Shown here: in pieces, positions 1-9,361 of the stretch
Numbering within the stretch: the first letter of the stretch is position 1
How the letters are laid out: every line of letters begins with the position of its first letter
From: Campylobacter ureolyticus
GTDB taxonomy: Bacteria; Campylobacterota; Campylobacteria; Campylobacterales; Campylobacteraceae
NCBI RefSeq assembly: GCF_013372225.1
Contig: NZ_CP053832.1
Location: 1,674,001-1,738,000 of the forward strand
DNA length: 64,000 bases
Direction: 5' to 3'
The notes under the pieces: model-generated
Told to the model about the DNA's origin: nothing
Database searches by the model: none
Seen by the model: only the letters and a program-made list of their open reading frames with translations
Translations under genes and position numbers: made by a program

Positions 1-548
1 CTACTAATTTACAATTTTATAATAATTCTTATGACCCATCCAATGAATTTTTTGAATCTGACACATTGGCAACAAAATTATATGCTATAAATAACCCATA
101 TAAATATAGTCATTATTCTAGAAATAAGTTTAATAAAGTATCAGATGATGAGTTTAAAAATATTTCTAATACTTTATTAAAAAATAAAAATATTACCCAA
201 ATTGGAAATTGGAGCGTATATCCGAACGATAAGTCTATTTATCATCAAATGGGAGATGACAATAATAAGCAAAATATAAAACTTGTGAATAATGATGGTA
301 GAGAAATAGTTGTTTATAAAAAAGATAATTCATACAAAATTGTTGATGATAATTTAAACATAGGAACTTACAATTACAGTAATCCAAATGGAGGTTTAAA
401 TACTTTTATGCATGGCATTGCTGATGTTTTACCATATTATATTTACGGAAATACACCTTACGATAGTTTCGATACTTCCAAATTTAGTGTAACCTTGAAA
501 CACATTTTTGGTAATAACAAAAAGGAAGCTGATGAAAACAAAAATTAA
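1..548 (+). CDS. C-terminal end of a polymorphic (CdiA-type) toxin, 5' end outside window
   Basis: The frame is open back to the first base of the window, so this is the 3' part of a longer gene and the TTG at 66 is not a real start. About 180 residues are visible, hydrophilic and rich in Asn, Lys and Tyr. Near the end, the stretch GTYNYSNPNGGLNTFMHGI followed by DVLPYYIYGNTPYD resembles a tail I associate with polymorphic toxins in which a conserved DV-P---GN-P-D pattern closes the protein. That family recognition is from memory. It is followed with overlap by a small membrane protein, the usual place for the immunity gene. The toxic activity cannot be read from this part. Confidence 0.6.
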   Translation, partial: TNLQFYNNSYDPSNEFFESDTLATKLYAINNPYKYSHYSRNKFNKVSDDEFKNISNTLLKNKNITQIGNWSVYPNDKSIYHQMGDDNNKQNIKLVNNDGREIVVYKKDNSYKIVDDNLNIGTYNYSNPNGGLNTFMHGIADVLPYYIYGNTPYDSFDTSKFSVTLKHIFGNNKKEADENKN

Positions 549-1032
549 AAATTTTATTGCATTTTTGGTCGGTATATTTCTTGGTATCACTATTGTAGTT
601 GCAATTCCTATACTATTTCTTTATGTCTTAGATATCTATTATGGCGATATCATATTTAAATCATATGATTTTAATAGCACAATTATAAAAAGGCCTGAAA
701 ATGAAAATTTAAAATTACAAATTTTGTTAAATAGTGAAATAGGCTTTAACAATATGGATTTGGAAATTTATTTTTTAAATTTTGATAAAAATATAACTAC
801 TTATAGTTTTAAAATTTATGATGCCAATACAAATAAAACTATTTATGTTTTTACGGATATAAAATCAAAATCCGACTTAAAATTTAAAAATTTAAATTTT
901 GAAAACAAAACATATATTGCTGAAATAAAACTTTTTGCAAACAACAATGATGCATATAATTATAAATTTATATTACATCCTTCATATAGCGAAACAAGAT
1001 ACTCGCGTTATGAATTTATAACGTCTCAATAA
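532..1032 (+). CDS. small membrane-anchored protein, candidate immunity protein
   Basis: The ATG at 532 is preferred over an upstream TTG because AAGGA lies just before it (521-526). It overlaps the end of the toxin fragment by 17 bases, which suggests translational coupling. The product has about 166 residues. One N-terminal membrane segment (IAFLVGIFLGITIVVAIPIL) is followed by a hydrophilic, probably beta-rich domain outside or in the periplasm. The architecture is the same as the next gene. I recognise no family. The role as immunity protein for the toxin upstream is inferred from position, overlap and size only. Confidence 0.6.
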   Translation: MKTKIKNFIAFLVGIFLGITIVVAIPILFLYVLDIYYGDIIFKSYDFNSTIIKRPENENLKLQILLNSEIGFNNMDLEIYFLNFDKNITTYSFKIYDANTNKTIYVFTDIKSKSDLKFKNLNFENKTYIAEIKLFANNNDAYNYKFILHPSYSETRYSRYEFITSQ

Positions 1033-1041
1033 TGGATAAAT

Positions 1042-1506
1042 ATGCTTAAAACAATTATAAAATATAGCTTTTTAGTAGTGGGAGTTTTATATGGAATATT
1101 GCTGATTCCATTAATATTTACAATTTTTATTGGCTATACAATAAATCATTACAAAAACGATAAAATAAAAATTTACGAATTTAAGACAATAAACATTGAA
1201 AAATCAAATGATTTAAATGCAACCGTGAACTTAAAACCAAAAAAAGGCTATGAATTTAATAAGGCAAACCTAGTAATCAACTTGCCAGAAAATATATTTT
1301 ATAAGTTTAAATTTACTGAATATGGAAACAATGAGTGTGTTTTATGTATAAATGAAATTTACTCACATACAAATATTTCATACAGTATTTCAAATTTAAA
1401 AAATAAAGAATATTATATTGATATTATTTACAATAATAGCGATGGTAAAATTTTGCACTATAAAGCTAAGTTTATACCAAATATATATGAAAAAATAAAA
1501 AAATGA
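1042..1506 (+). CDS. small membrane-anchored protein, second candidate immunity protein
   Basis: The gene begins nine bases after the previous stop. The product has 154 residues: an N-terminal transmembrane segment (about residues 8-32), then a soluble domain with alternating hydrophobic residues that looks beta-rich. Organisation and length parallel the preceding gene, so the two may be diverged duplicates, although identity is low by eye. It was probably an immunity gene of an older toxin module. No named family recognised. Nothing convincing lies between its stop and 1656: a 26-codon hydrophobic ORF at 1503-1583 and an AT-rich promoter-like stretch. Confidence 0.55.
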   Translation: MLKTIIKYSFLVVGVLYGILLIPLIFTIFIGYTINHYKNDKIKIYEFKTINIEKSNDLNATVNLKPKKGYEFNKANLVINLPENIFYKFKFTEYGNNECVLCINEIYSHTNISYSISNLKNKEYYIDIIYNNSDGKILHYKAKFIPNIYEKIKK

Positions 1507-1656
1507 ACAAATTAGCTTTTAAAAATCTAAAAACAATAAGAAATTTAACTGCTATTTTATTAGCCTTTATAGTTTTAATATAATTAAATAATAATTTTAT
1601 TATGATAAGATAATCTAAAATAAAAATAGATAAGTTTTTATGTTTAAGGCAGGTAA

Positions 1657-3531
1657 ATGAATTTTAAAATATTTTTAAACTTTTTTGTAAGTATTTTTTT
1701 ACTCTTTTTACCTCTTTCATCTTATTCTGATATCCTACCCGATAAAAACTCACCTATTGCTAACCAACCTACCATTTTAAAAACTCCAAATAATGCTATA
1801 CAAAAAGATACAAAACTATCAAATGCAAATGCAAACTTTTCTAAAAATAGATCTAGCTCTAAAATTAAGCAAACAGTTCTTTCAAGTATAACAGGAGATA
1901 AGGTAAATATAGATGTGCAACAAAACACTAATCTAAAAGGCTCTTTAATAGCAGCAGGAGAGTATAAAACTATAATAGATGAAGATGGAAGTAAAAAAAC
2001 TATATTTATAGATAATAAAAATCTAAATTTAAAAACAGGCTCTTTAACATTTAGTAATCTTAAAAACTCAAACTACTCTAAAAAAACAAGTTTAGGTGTG
2101 GGAGTAAATGTAGCTTTAAATAAAGATGATAAAAATAAACCAAACGATCAAAAAACAAACAACACAAATCTAAACTCTAAAATAACAAGTGCAACTTATT
2201 CTAATAATAAAGACTTAACTTATAACTCATCAAAAACATTAGCAACTATAGGAAAAGGAAATCTAATAGTATCAAACATAGATATCTCAAATTTAAATAA
2301 AGATGAGTTAGATAATTTTCAATCTAATAAAACAGATAACTTATCTAATTTAGATGACTTAGTAAGACTAAACAAAGATACAAATCAAATAAACAAAGAT
2401 TTATATAATACAAACATAAACTCAAACATAGATGCATCAATAGATACAAGATTATTTAATAAAGAAGGAAGAAAAGAGATAAAAGATGATTACAATAAAG
2501 CAACCGCTATAACTAAAGCTATTGACTTAATACTTTCAACAAAAAATTCAAAGACACGTGATGTATTTAATTATATAAGAGAATATGTTCAAAGATACGA
2601 AACCGATAAAAAAGCAGAATTTGAAAGAAATTTAAGATTGATAGATAATCCAAATATTTCAGTATTAGACAAACAAAATGCAGCTAAAAACATAATTGAC
2701 ATCATTGACCTAGATATAAAATTTGCAAATTTTGAAGAATATAATGGCGGTAAATTTAATTCAGATGATCCAAATTCATTATATATAAACGCTTCATCTG
2801 TTAGAAATTCATCCGAGTTTTTAACAGCCCTAAAACATGAGTTGCAACACTATAAAGATAATATAAATGACAGTTTCATACCAAAAGACATTTTGCAAAA
2901 CGAATTTGCTACAAAACACTCATTAAATTTACTTGATATGTCAAAAAAGGCTTTGAATATTAACGGTTACAACATAGATAATTATAATTTTAATGTAAAT
3001 TCAAATGATTATATTATCAAACAAAACACAGATTATTTTTATTCTTTAGATCAAAGTAAGAGTGATGATTGGATAATGCAAGCAATTGGCGGCATTATTG
3101 GCGCTGGATCTAATATATACACACAATATAAAAGAAATGGAGATAGCCTATCTTTCAGCAATATAAATTGGACTGAACTTGGTATAAATACAGCTGCGAG
3201 TGCTTGGTCTGGCGGAGCAACAAGTTTGGGAGGCTCTATTGCTAAAGGTGGGGCTGCGTCAGCAGTAACAGAAACTTATAATCAGGTTAAATATAATAAA
3301 AATAGAGTTGATACAAAAGAAATCATTACAAAAGGAGCAATAGGTGGAGTAACTGGCTTAACGATAGGGGTTTCTGGGAATATAGGAAAAAATATAATAA
3401 AAAATAAAGGTGTTATTGGAAAACCAGTTGACTATGATCTAAAAACATTTAAATATGAATTTGAAGGTGCGGCTGGCGTAGGTGGAGCAATTACACCAAA
3501 TTATATTGTAAAAGATAAAGATGAAAAATAA
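1657..3531 (+). CDS. chimeric CdiA: TpsA signal peptide joined to a distal repeat segment, pretoxin and toxin region
   Basis: The 624-residue product starts with a clear signal peptide ([20 protein letters not shown], cleavage after SYS) and the motif [19 protein letters not shown], typical of the first residues of mature TpsA/CdiA proteins. The TPS secretion domain should follow, but after about residue 49 the sequence jumps straight into a distal haemagglutinin-repeat segment ([13 protein letters not shown]...) that is nearly identical to one in the next large gene. Residues about 280-460 form a pretoxin region with HELQH (residues 394-398), a zinc-metallopeptidase-like HExxH. A glycine/alanine-rich stretch and a variable end (about 480-624) follow as the toxin. 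It lacks the domain CdiB needs, so two-partner export is unlikely unless recombination restores it. Confidence 0.8.
   Translation: MNFKIFLNFFVSIFLLFLPLSSYSDILPDKNSPIANQPTILKTPNNAIQKDTKLSNANANFSKNRSSSKIKQTVLSSITGDKVNIDVQQNTNLKGSLIAAGEYKTIIDEDGSKKTIFIDNKNLNLKTGSLTFSNLKNSNYSKKTSLGVGVNVALNKDDKNKPNDQKTNNTNLNSKITSATYSNNKDLTYNSSKTLATIGKGNLIVSNIDISNLNKDELDNFQSNKTDNLSNLDDLVRLNKDTNQINKDLYNTNINSNIDASIDTRLFNKEGRKEIKDDYNKATAITKAIDLILSTKNSKTRDVFNYIREYVQRYETDKKAEFERNLRLIDNPNISVLDKQNAAKNIIDIIDLDIKFANFEEYNGGKFNSDDPNSLYINASSVRNSSEFLTALKHELQHYKDNINDSFIPKDILQNEFATKHSLNLLDMSKKALNINGYNIDNYNFNVNSNDYIIKQNTDYFYSLDQSKSDDWIMQAIGGIIGAGSNIYTQYKRNGDSLSFSNINWTELGINTAASAWSGGATSLGGSIAKGGAASAVTETYNQVKYNKNRVDTKEIITKGAIGGVTGLTIGVSGNIGKNIIKNKGVIGKPVDYDLKTFKYEFEGAAGVGGAITPNYIVKDKDEK
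1804..2484 (+). repeat. CdiA direct repeat, copy A (681 bp)
   Basis: This segment aligns without gaps to 5005-5685 (constant offset 3201) with only scattered substitutions. The last 360 bases align to 13867-14226. It encodes the [13 protein letters not shown] to GRKEIK part of CdiA just before the variable pretoxin/toxin region. Copy A differs from B and C at shared sites near the end (Ala instead of Val, Asn instead of Ser). Confidence 0.95.
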
Positions 3532-3814
3532 TTTATTGCAATTTATAAAAAGCTTTGTTATGGTTCTGTTGATACTAGTTTTTTATATAGTGTTATGCAA
3601 ATTCTCATTATATATTTTTGGCAAAAATTGGATTTATATATTATTTATTTTTCCAATCTTATATTTTGGATATTTTACTATGAAAAAAGATATCAAAAAA
3701 AGCGATTTTTGTTATGAAAAAATTAAAAATCCAAATATACAATATGGGGGTGTAGCGTTTGTTTGGTTAATTATGAGTGTGCTATTTTTGATAGTTTTTA
3801 TATGCACAAAATAG
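3521..3814 (+). CDS. 97-residue membrane protein, candidate immunity protein
   Basis: The gene overlaps the end of the chimeric cdiA by 11 bases. The short product has three probable membrane segments: about residues 11-32, 38-52 and 77-95. A small membrane protein directly after, and overlapping, a toxin end is the standard layout of a cdiA-cdiI pair. Immunity of this type usually blocks a toxin acting at the inner membrane, but the cognate toxin domain is unrecognised, so that is inference. No known family recognised. Confidence 0.6.
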   Translation: MKNNLLQFIKSFVMVLLILVFYIVLCKFSLYIFGKNWIYILFIFPILYFGYFTMKKDIKKSDFCYEKIKNPNIQYGGVAFVWLIMSVLFLIVFICTK

Positions 3815-6438
3815 TTATAAAATTATTTGATTTTAATAGTGTGAAAATCTTTAAGAATAAATTGAAACAGATGGAGTTAAAAATGATATTTGAAATATGG
3901 ATATCAAACTTCACTACTCAAAATATAAAAATAAACTCTTTTAAGGATACAGACATTATAGGTTCAAACCTAAATGCTAAAGAAAATATTAATCTCTCTT
4001 CAAAACATGGAGATATAAACATACTCTCATCAACTAATAATCTATTAGAAGATATTAAAAAGAAAAACATTGAAGCAACCCTTTCTCTTACTGTACAAAA
4101 CGAATACGCACAGATAGGAAGTGCGGCTAAGGATTTAGAGGAAGCAACCAAACAGTTAAAAAGTGTAAAAAAAGAGTATGACTCTTATAAAAAAGAGCTT
4201 AACTCCTTAAAAGATAAACTTTCAAATTTAAAACAAAGATATAAAAATAAAGAAGAAGGAATTGATTACTTAGATATAGAAGATTTACAAGATTTTATAA
4301 ATGATCTAACAGATGAAGAAAAATACTATAAATCAAACATAGCTTTAGCTACTGAAAATGTAGCTTCTAAATCAGCAGCTTTACTCTCTCAAACAGCCTC
4401 AGCAGCAGCAAGCTATGGAACTTATGGATTTAGTGTAGGAGTAAGTGCTGATATAAAAGGAAATAAATTTAATTCAAATCTAAATGATATAACAAATATA
4501 AGCTCAAACCTAAAAGCAAACAATATAAATTTAAACTCCTATAATGATACAACCATAACAGGATCAAATTTATTAGCCTTAAATGATATAACAATAAACT
4601 CAACTAATCTAAATATAAACTCATCACAAGACACTTTTACATATAAAGATAAAAATAAAGAACTAAGTGGAAGTATAAGCTTTACAATCTATGGAGGAGG
4701 TGGTGGAAGCTTAGGACTAAATTATGCTCAAAGCCATCTTAATAAAGACAGTATAATAAACAATAACTCAAAGCTTTTAGCAAACAATGATATAAATATA
4801 AATACTGCAAATAATACAGCTATAAAAGGAGCAAATTTAAAAGCTAATAATACTTTTAATCTAAAAACAAACAATCTTACATTACAGAGTCAAAGAGATA
4901 TATTAAACTCAAATTTCAAATCAAACTCATTTGGAGTAGGAGTTGGATTTAGTGGAGATAATAATCCAAATCCATCTGCTATCTCTAACAATATGGTAAG
5001 TTATAAAGATACAAAACTATCAAATGCAAATGCAAACTTTTCTAAAAATAGATCTAGCTCTAAAACTAAGCAAACAGTTCTTTCAAGTATAACAGGTGAT
5101 AAGGTAAATATAGATGTGCAACAAAACACTAATCTAAAAGGCTCTTTAATAGCAGCAGGAGAGTATAAAACTATAATAGATGAAGATGGAAGTAAAAAAA
5201 CTATATTTATAGATAACAAAAATCTAAATTTAAAAACAGGCTCTTTAACATTTAGTAATCTTAAAAACTCAAACTACTCTAAAAAAACAAGTTTAGGTGT
5301 GGGAGTAAATGTAGCTTTAAATAAAGATGATAAAAATAAACCAAACGATCAAAAAACAAATAACACAAATCTAAACTCTAAAATAACAAGTGCAACTTAT
5401 TCTAATAATAAAGACTTAACTTATAACTCATCAAAAACATTAGCAACTATAGGAAAAGGAAATCTAATAGTATCAAACATAGATATCTCAAATTTAAATA
5501 AAGATGAGTTAGATAATTTTCAATCTAATAAAACAGATAACTTATCTAATTTAGATGACTTAGTAAGACTGAATAAAGATACAAATCAAATAAACAAAGA
5601 TTTATATAATACAAACATAAACTCAAACATAGATGTATCAATAGATACAAGATTATTTAGTAAAGAAGGAAGGAAAGAGATAAAAAAGGAATTTGAGGAT
5701 ATTGTAAACGATATAAAAGTAGTAGAATTTTACGTTATAAACTATAATGAAATAAAAGAAAGCAAACAACTTACAAAATCAATAGCAGATAATCTAATAA
5801 AACTACGAGAAACCGATAGCAATAAATACGAACAAATTGTTAAAGAATTAAAAGATTATAACACCGCAATAGAAAATCAAAATAAAAATGAAAAACAAGA
5901 TTTTGCATTTGTTTTAGCTGTTCCGCCTGCCCTATCTGAATTTTTAGCTATTTGTGGAATTACTACTGTTGCAGGTACTACGGCATATGGAGCTAAAAAG
6001 CTTGGTGAAAAGTATGTAAGTGGTAAAAACATGCAAGATGATATACCACCTATAGAAGGAAAAAATCAAGACATAAACTTAGAAGCTTTTCCAAAACAAG
6101 AAGAAAATATAAATGATAATGTTTTAGTTACACCAAAAGCAGATAAAAATGATAAAATAACAAATGAAGGCATACAAGCAAACAATTCTCTTAATGAACC
6201 TTATGTTGGCGGAATAGAAGGAAAAGAGCGAGGGGTTGATGTTGTTTATGCAGAAAAAGATAAAAAACTATCAAATTATGAAATAAATAAATTAAAAGAA
6301 GGCGGTATTCATCCGCACGATTTAAAACCACATTCGGATTATGATCTATATAAAGATAAAAAAGGAAATATTTTTGTAAAATTAAAAAACGGCAAAGGTC
6401 AAGGTGAACCAACTGGTTATAATATAAACGATTTTTAA
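3763..6438 (+). CDS. CdiA fragment with haemagglutinin repeats and Ntox33-like toxin end
   Basis: The open frame encodes up to 891 residues without signal peptide or TPS domain. Real homology starts near residue 45 ([20 protein letters not shown]); the start is uncertain (TTG 3763, ATG 3802 or ATG 3871). In order: ESPR-less haemagglutinin repeats with [19 protein letters not shown] units, a coiled coil about residues 120-190 ([20 protein letters not shown]), further repeats, the 681-bp repeat segment, then a variable end. The last about 70 residues ([20 protein letters not shown]..., ending [13 protein letters not shown]) strongly resemble the polymorphic toxin type 33 (Ntox33) domain, a predicted RNase, as I remember it. 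It is an orphan fragment: without an export signal it probably serves as a donor of toxin sequence. Confidence 0.75.
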   Translation: MVNYECAIFDSFYMHKIVIKLFDFNSVKIFKNKLKQMELKMIFEIWISNFTTQNIKINSFKDTDIIGSNLNAKENINLSSKHGDINILSSTNNLLEDIKKKNIEATLSLTVQNEYAQIGSAAKDLEEATKQLKSVKKEYDSYKKELNSLKDKLSNLKQRYKNKEEGIDYLDIEDLQDFINDLTDEEKYYKSNIALATENVASKSAALLSQTASAAASYGTYGFSVGVSADIKGNKFNSNLNDITNISSNLKANNINLNSYNDTTITGSNLLALNDITINSTNLNINSSQDTFTYKDKNKELSGSISFTIYGGGGGSLGLNYAQSHLNKDSIINNNSKLLANNDININTANNTAIKGANLKANNTFNLKTNNLTLQSQRDILNSNFKSNSFGVGVGFSGDNNPNPSAISNNMVSYKDTKLSNANANFSKNRSSSKTKQTVLSSITGDKVNIDVQQNTNLKGSLIAAGEYKTIIDEDGSKKTIFIDNKNLNLKTGSLTFSNLKNSNYSKKTSLGVGVNVALNKDDKNKPNDQKTNNTNLNSKITSATYSNNKDLTYNSSKTLATIGKGNLIVSNIDISNLNKDELDNFQSNKTDNLSNLDDLVRLNKDTNQINKDLYNTNINSNIDVSIDTRLFSKEGRKEIKKEFEDIVNDIKVVEFYVINYNEIKESKQLTKSIADNLIKLRETDSNKYEQIVKELKDYNTAIENQNKNEKQDFAFVLAVPPALSEFLAICGITTVAGTTAYGAKKLGEKYVSGKNMQDDIPPIEGKNQDINLEAFPKQEENINDNVLVTPKADKNDKITNEGIQANNSLNEPYVGGIEGKERGVDVVYAEKDKKLSNYEINKLKEGGIHPHDLKPHSDYDLYKDKKGNIFVKLKNGKGQGEPTGYNINDF
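5005..5685 (+). repeat. CdiA direct repeat, copy B (681 bp)
   Basis: Second copy of the segment at 1804-2484. It shares with copy C (13867-14226) the variants GAT-GTA and TTTAGTAAAGAAGGAAGG near its end, so B and C are closer to each other than to A. The sequence diverges completely right after GAGATAAAA, which marks the boundary of the exchangeable C-terminal region. Confidence 0.95.
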
Positions 6439-6446
6439 GGAAAACA

Positions 6447-6845
6447 GTGAATAAAAATGAGATATTTATTATATTAAGAGCTACTTCAAATAAGAAAATA
6501 AGTGATATAAAAAATATTAGTTTTAGTAAAATTTGGAAAAAAGGTGATAATAAAATAGCCGGAAACAGTATTTTAAAACATAAAAATTTTGGTTTTGAGA
6601 TAGAGCAAAAATACTTTAATAAATACTATATTCAAGAAATTTTAGATGATTTTTTTACTAATGAAAATGTTATGAAATTTGCTAAATTAAGCCTTTTAAA
6701 TAAAGAGTTGCTTGTGGTTGTGTATAGTTATGATATGTTTCCTGCAATAAACTACAACAGTAAATTTTTAAAATTTCTTGGTGATAATGATATAAGTTTA
6801 TCGCACGATTTATATGATTTTGAAAATATTAATGCTTTGTGTTAA
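6447..6845 (+). CDS. soluble immunity protein, DUF4279-like
   Basis: GTG start with TAAGGAAAA just upstream, nine bases after the Ntox33-like toxin gene. The 132-residue product has no signal or membrane segment, as expected for immunity to a cytoplasmic nuclease toxin. The C-terminal part ELLVVVYSYDMFPAINYNSK, then LKFLGDNDISLSHDLYDF, resembles the DUF4279 family, whose members are often found beside polymorphic toxins. The family match is from memory and should be tested. Position makes it the likely partner of the toxin at 3763-6438. Confidence 0.65.
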   Translation: MNKNEIFIILRATSNKKISDIKNISFSKIWKKGDNKIAGNSILKHKNFGFEIEQKYFNKYYIQEILDDFFTNENVMKFAKLSLLNKELLVVVYSYDMFPAINYNSKFLKFLGDNDISLSHDLYDFENINALC

Positions 6846-6888
6846 ATATAAAATTTGAAATAAAAGATATGAATAGGATTGGTGATTA

Positions 6889-7278
6889 ATGAACTTAGAA
6901 AATTTTTATATAAATGTTAAAAAAAGCGATAAATTCTCTCCAAAATCATTTGTTGGAAAGTTTATATTGCAAGGCGTTTGGTCTGATAAAGACTATTGGA
7001 AACTTGATAGTGTTTTGATTGAAATTTATAAATTTTATAAAAATAAAAAACTTCCAAAAGATATTTTTGCAGGGATTATATCTATAGTGGCGGATATTTG
7101 TGGAATTTGTGAAAAATCTGAAATTTATATAACAAATAAATGTTATGGTAAAAACAGCGATAATGTAATCCCTGATCTGTATAACAGATATGAAAGGCTT
7201 AATGTGCTTTGTAAATGTATAATTTATAAAGATAAATTTGAAGATATTTGTTTTTGGTACAACAAAAAGGAAATATAG
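6889..7278 (+). CDS. Imm41-like immunity protein, copy 1
   Basis: The ATG at 6889 opens a 129-residue soluble protein beginning MNLENFYINVKKSDKFSPKS. Its core VGKFILQGVWSDKDYWKLDS is shared with the next gene (WDDEEYWKLD) and with two decayed copies downstream. The xW-D-EYWKLD core, the later IPKDIF/ISIVADI helix and a YERLNVL segment fit what I remember of immunity family 41; the family name is tentative. It is an orphan immunity gene: no toxin gene directly precedes it, so it may protect against toxins of neighbouring strains. Confidence 0.6.
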   Translation: MNLENFYINVKKSDKFSPKSFVGKFILQGVWSDKDYWKLDSVLIEIYKFYKNKKLPKDIFAGIISIVADICGICEKSEIYITNKCYGKNSDNVIPDLYNRYERLNVLCKCIIYKDKFEDICFWYNKKEI

Positions 7279-7658
7279 TGGAACTAACTGATTTTCATAG
7301 AAATACTTCATTTGATGAAAGATATGATGAAAACTCTTTCATCGGGATACTTCTTGATTATCTAAAATGGGACGATGAAGAGTACTGGAAACTGGATGCA
7401 AATCTGCAACAAATTCTTAAGTTAAACTCAAATAAGAAATTTATTTCACAAGAAATTATGGAAGGGATATTTTCTATTTGCAATGATATTTTTTTAACAG
7501 GTAGTTGGAGCGACATCAAAATACACAAAGGGAATTCCGTAAAAAAATGCAAATTAAATATTTATGATAGATTTAGAAGATTAAAAACTCTTTTAGTATC
7601 GGCTGCATATTGGGATAAAAGTTTTTTTAAAATAGATTTTGTATATAAAAATAGCTAA
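7278..7658 (+). CDS. Imm41-like immunity protein, copy 2
   Basis: The start is chosen at GTG 7278, which shares its first base with the stop of the previous gene and has AAGGAAAT about six bases upstream; the longer TTG alternative at 7248 adds only residues overlapping copy 1. The product has 126 residues: VELTDFHRNTSFDERYDENS, then IGILLDYLKWDDEEYWKLDA. It is a paralogue of copy 1, with the same WDDxEYWKLD core and a similar C-terminal RFRRLKTLL helix. The one-base overlap means the pair is co-translated. Confidence 0.6.
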   Translation: MELTDFHRNTSFDERYDENSFIGILLDYLKWDDEEYWKLDANLQQILKLNSNKKFISQEIMEGIFSICNDIFLTGSWSDIKIHKGNSVKKCKLNIYDRFRRLKTLLVSAAYWDKSFFKIDFVYKNS

Positions 7659-7775
7659 AATCAATTTTTAACATTTATATTAAACTATTTAAGCAAAAAT
7701 TATATATAAATATATTATTTTTTAATGTTTAAATAAAATAATGTTAAATTTTACATAGACAAGGACTCGCAATCG

Positions 7776-8152
7776 ATGAACTTAGAAAATTTTTATAGAA
7801 ATATTAAAACATCATCTAATTTTTCACAAAATTCTTTTATCGGAAGGTTTATTTTTTAATGGAATTTGAGATAATAAAGAGTATTGGAAGCTAGAAAAGA
7901 TTTGCTAATGATTCATAATAAATACTTAAATAAAAATATTCCAAAAGATATATTTGCTGATATTTTATCTATTTCAGAGTCATTTTTGATTGGTAATATT
8001 TCCGAAATCTTATTTAAAAAAAATAATAAATTACAACCATATTACAGTTTAGGATTTAATCCAAAAGAGAGATATGATATTTTGGCTTATTGTATTTTTA
8101 AATTTATGATGAAAAATTTGAAAGTTTCGATTTTGATTATCAGGAGATATGA
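7776..8152 (+). pseudogene. decayed Imm41-like immunity gene, copy 3
   Basis: The segment starts like copy 1 (MNLENFYRNIKTSSNFSQNS, then IGRFIF) but hits TAA after about 27 codons. Homology resumes in another frame with KEYWKLE and then LNKNIPKDIFADILSISESF, and shifts frame again near 8108. After that shift the ending YDEKFESFDFDYQEI matches the expected C terminus. At least two frameshifts plus a stop separate the parts, so no full protein can be made. An ORF of 94 codons (7884-8168) covers the middle only. Confidence 0.7.
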
Positions 8153-8413
8153 TGAAAAATTTTTATAGAAATTTAACATACGATAAAAGATATAATGCAA
8201 GGTCTTGTTTGGATACTAAATGGCAATTTATACACGCATGGTGCTTATTTTGCAGCGTTAAAAACAAAGATAATAAAAACAGTAAAAAATATTTTACACC
8301 TATTTTGGCACCAACAGCAGATGATAGACTAAAAAGGCTTAAAAATACTGATACTTTATATCGCTTATAATGATGACAGCTTCTTTCATAGAGATTTTAT
8401 TTATTCCAAATGA
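8149..8413 (+). pseudogene. decayed Imm41-like immunity gene, copy 4
   Basis: It overlaps copy 3 by four bases (ATGA), as intact neighbours in this array do. It begins MMKNFYRNLTYDKRYNARS, matching the FHRNTSFDERYDENS start of copy 2. The middle has lost the WDDEEYWKLD core, and near 8345 the frame shifts, after which ILYIAYNDDSFFHRDFIYSK ends at a TGA matching the C-terminal end of copy 2 (AAYWDKSFFKIDFVYKNS). Broken. Confidence 0.6.
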
Positions 8414-8620
8414 GATATTAAACTCAGATATGTTTTAGAAAAACTTCCCTAAAAATAAAAATAATTTTAGATAATTGATAAAAACAGATTACTTTCAATA
8501 GGCGTAATAGATATCACAAACAAAGACAATATAGATAAAATTTGTATAATTAGAGCTATTTTTAAACTTATAATTTATAAAAAGCAGTCGGAATTACAGT
8601 TTATTTAAGGATTATCACCA
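8414..8620 (+). pseudogene. degenerate immunity-gene remnant
   Basis: No intact frame. A readable piece on the + strand (about 8490-8608) gives LLSIGVIDITNKDNIDKICI, then a hydrophobic helix and a stop, which looks like the end of another small immunity gene. Too decayed to assign further. Confidence 0.35.
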
Positions 8621-9119
8621 ATGAAACAAAAAATTAAAAAAAGATGTTTTGCACCATACATGGTAGCATTTTCTTACATAATTTTAATATTGGCTTTTTT
8701 TAATAATTTATTATTACGATAGAGCAGTTTGTGATATAAAAGATTTTATCTTTGGAAAATACTGCCACCCATCTCAAAAATGCCAAGCAATCCTAGCTAC
8801 AAGAGCATTAAATGGTAACCTAAAATCCGATAGAAGGCTATTATATTTTTACGACGGATATTTTAGATATAACATATGCATATCAGAAGCAAATTTAACT
8901 AAAATGGACGAAAATGAAATTTTATTTCTTAAACAAAATGTTAAAAAACATATATCAAAACCATTCTGCAATGACAATGAAGCTATCTTAAAATGGTATA
9001 GCGAGTGTGCTAATAATCAAAGTTCTGAAATTTGCAAAGAATATTTAAAACTAGAACCCGAAATAAATTTAAAAGAGATTGAGAGATTGTATGATAAAAT
9101 CGAACAAAATAACTATTAA
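8621..9119 (+). pseudogene. membrane-anchored protein interrupted by a one-base shift in a T7 run
   Basis: ATG 8621 opens MKQKIKKRCFAPYMVAFSYI followed by a hydrophobic stretch, then ends at TAG just after seven Ts at 8695-8701. With six Ts the frame continues without any stop as ...ILAFLIIYYYDRAVCDIKDF... to TAA at 9119, giving one coherent 165-residue protein: an N-terminal membrane anchor plus a Cys-containing soluble domain (CDIKDFIFGKYCHPSQKCQ). Only the C-terminal 71 codons (8904-9119) are otherwise visible. This is a candidate immunity gene that is either mutated, phase-variable through the homopolymer, or a sequencing error. Confidence 0.7.
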
Positions 9120-9357
9120 AATAAATAAAAAAGAATTGTCTGATGATTATTTGCCCGAACTATCAAAGGCAAAATCAAAAACACCTGTTAGCGGTGGTGG
9201 TGCTTTAAGACCTAGGTGGAAAGATAACAAAGGTGACATGTATGAATGGGATTCTCAACATGGGGAAATGGAAATTTATGACAAACAAGGAAATCATAAA
9301 GGCTCTTATAATCCAAAAACTAAAGAAAAAAACCAGCAGTTAAGGGCAGAAAGGTAA
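9091..9357 (+). CDS. colicin E3-type 16S rRNase toxin fragment (CdiA-CT remnant)
   Basis: The 88-residue product ends in a colicin E3/cloacin-like nuclease domain. The core YEWDSQHGEMEIYDKQGNHK aligns to E3's YEWDSQHGELEGYRASDGQH. The E3 catalytic residues Asp510, His513, Glu517 and Arg545 correspond here to Asp54, His57, Glu61 and Arg88 (the last residue). Such enzymes cut 16S rRNA in the decoding centre and stop translation; known CdiA-CTs use the same fold. The first about 35 residues are linker-like. The start is uncertain (ATG 9091, or TTG 9079), and the gene overlaps the previous one by 29 bases. It has no secretion or CdiA part, so it is an orphan toxin tip. Confidence 0.8.
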   Translation: MIKSNKITIKINKKELSDDYLPELSKAKSKTPVSGGGALRPRWKDNKGDMYEWDSQHGEMEIYDKQGNHKGSYNPKTKEKNQQLRAER

Positions 9358-9361
9358 AAAA

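Noticed and set aside
1503..1583. A 26-codon hydrophobic ORF (MNKLAFKNLKTIRNLTAILL...)
   Set aside because: Too short and no homologue recognised; may be the start of a lost immunity gene but cannot be supported as a gene.
3899..3918. 17-base identity with 12672-12690 (TATCAAACTTCACTACT)
   Set aside because: Suggestive of a short recombination point, but too short in A+T-rich related sequence to be reported as a separate repeat.
8904..9119. Separate 71-codon gene
   Set aside because: It reads continuously with the upstream frame when one T of the 8695-8701 run is removed, so it is the end of a longer broken gene.
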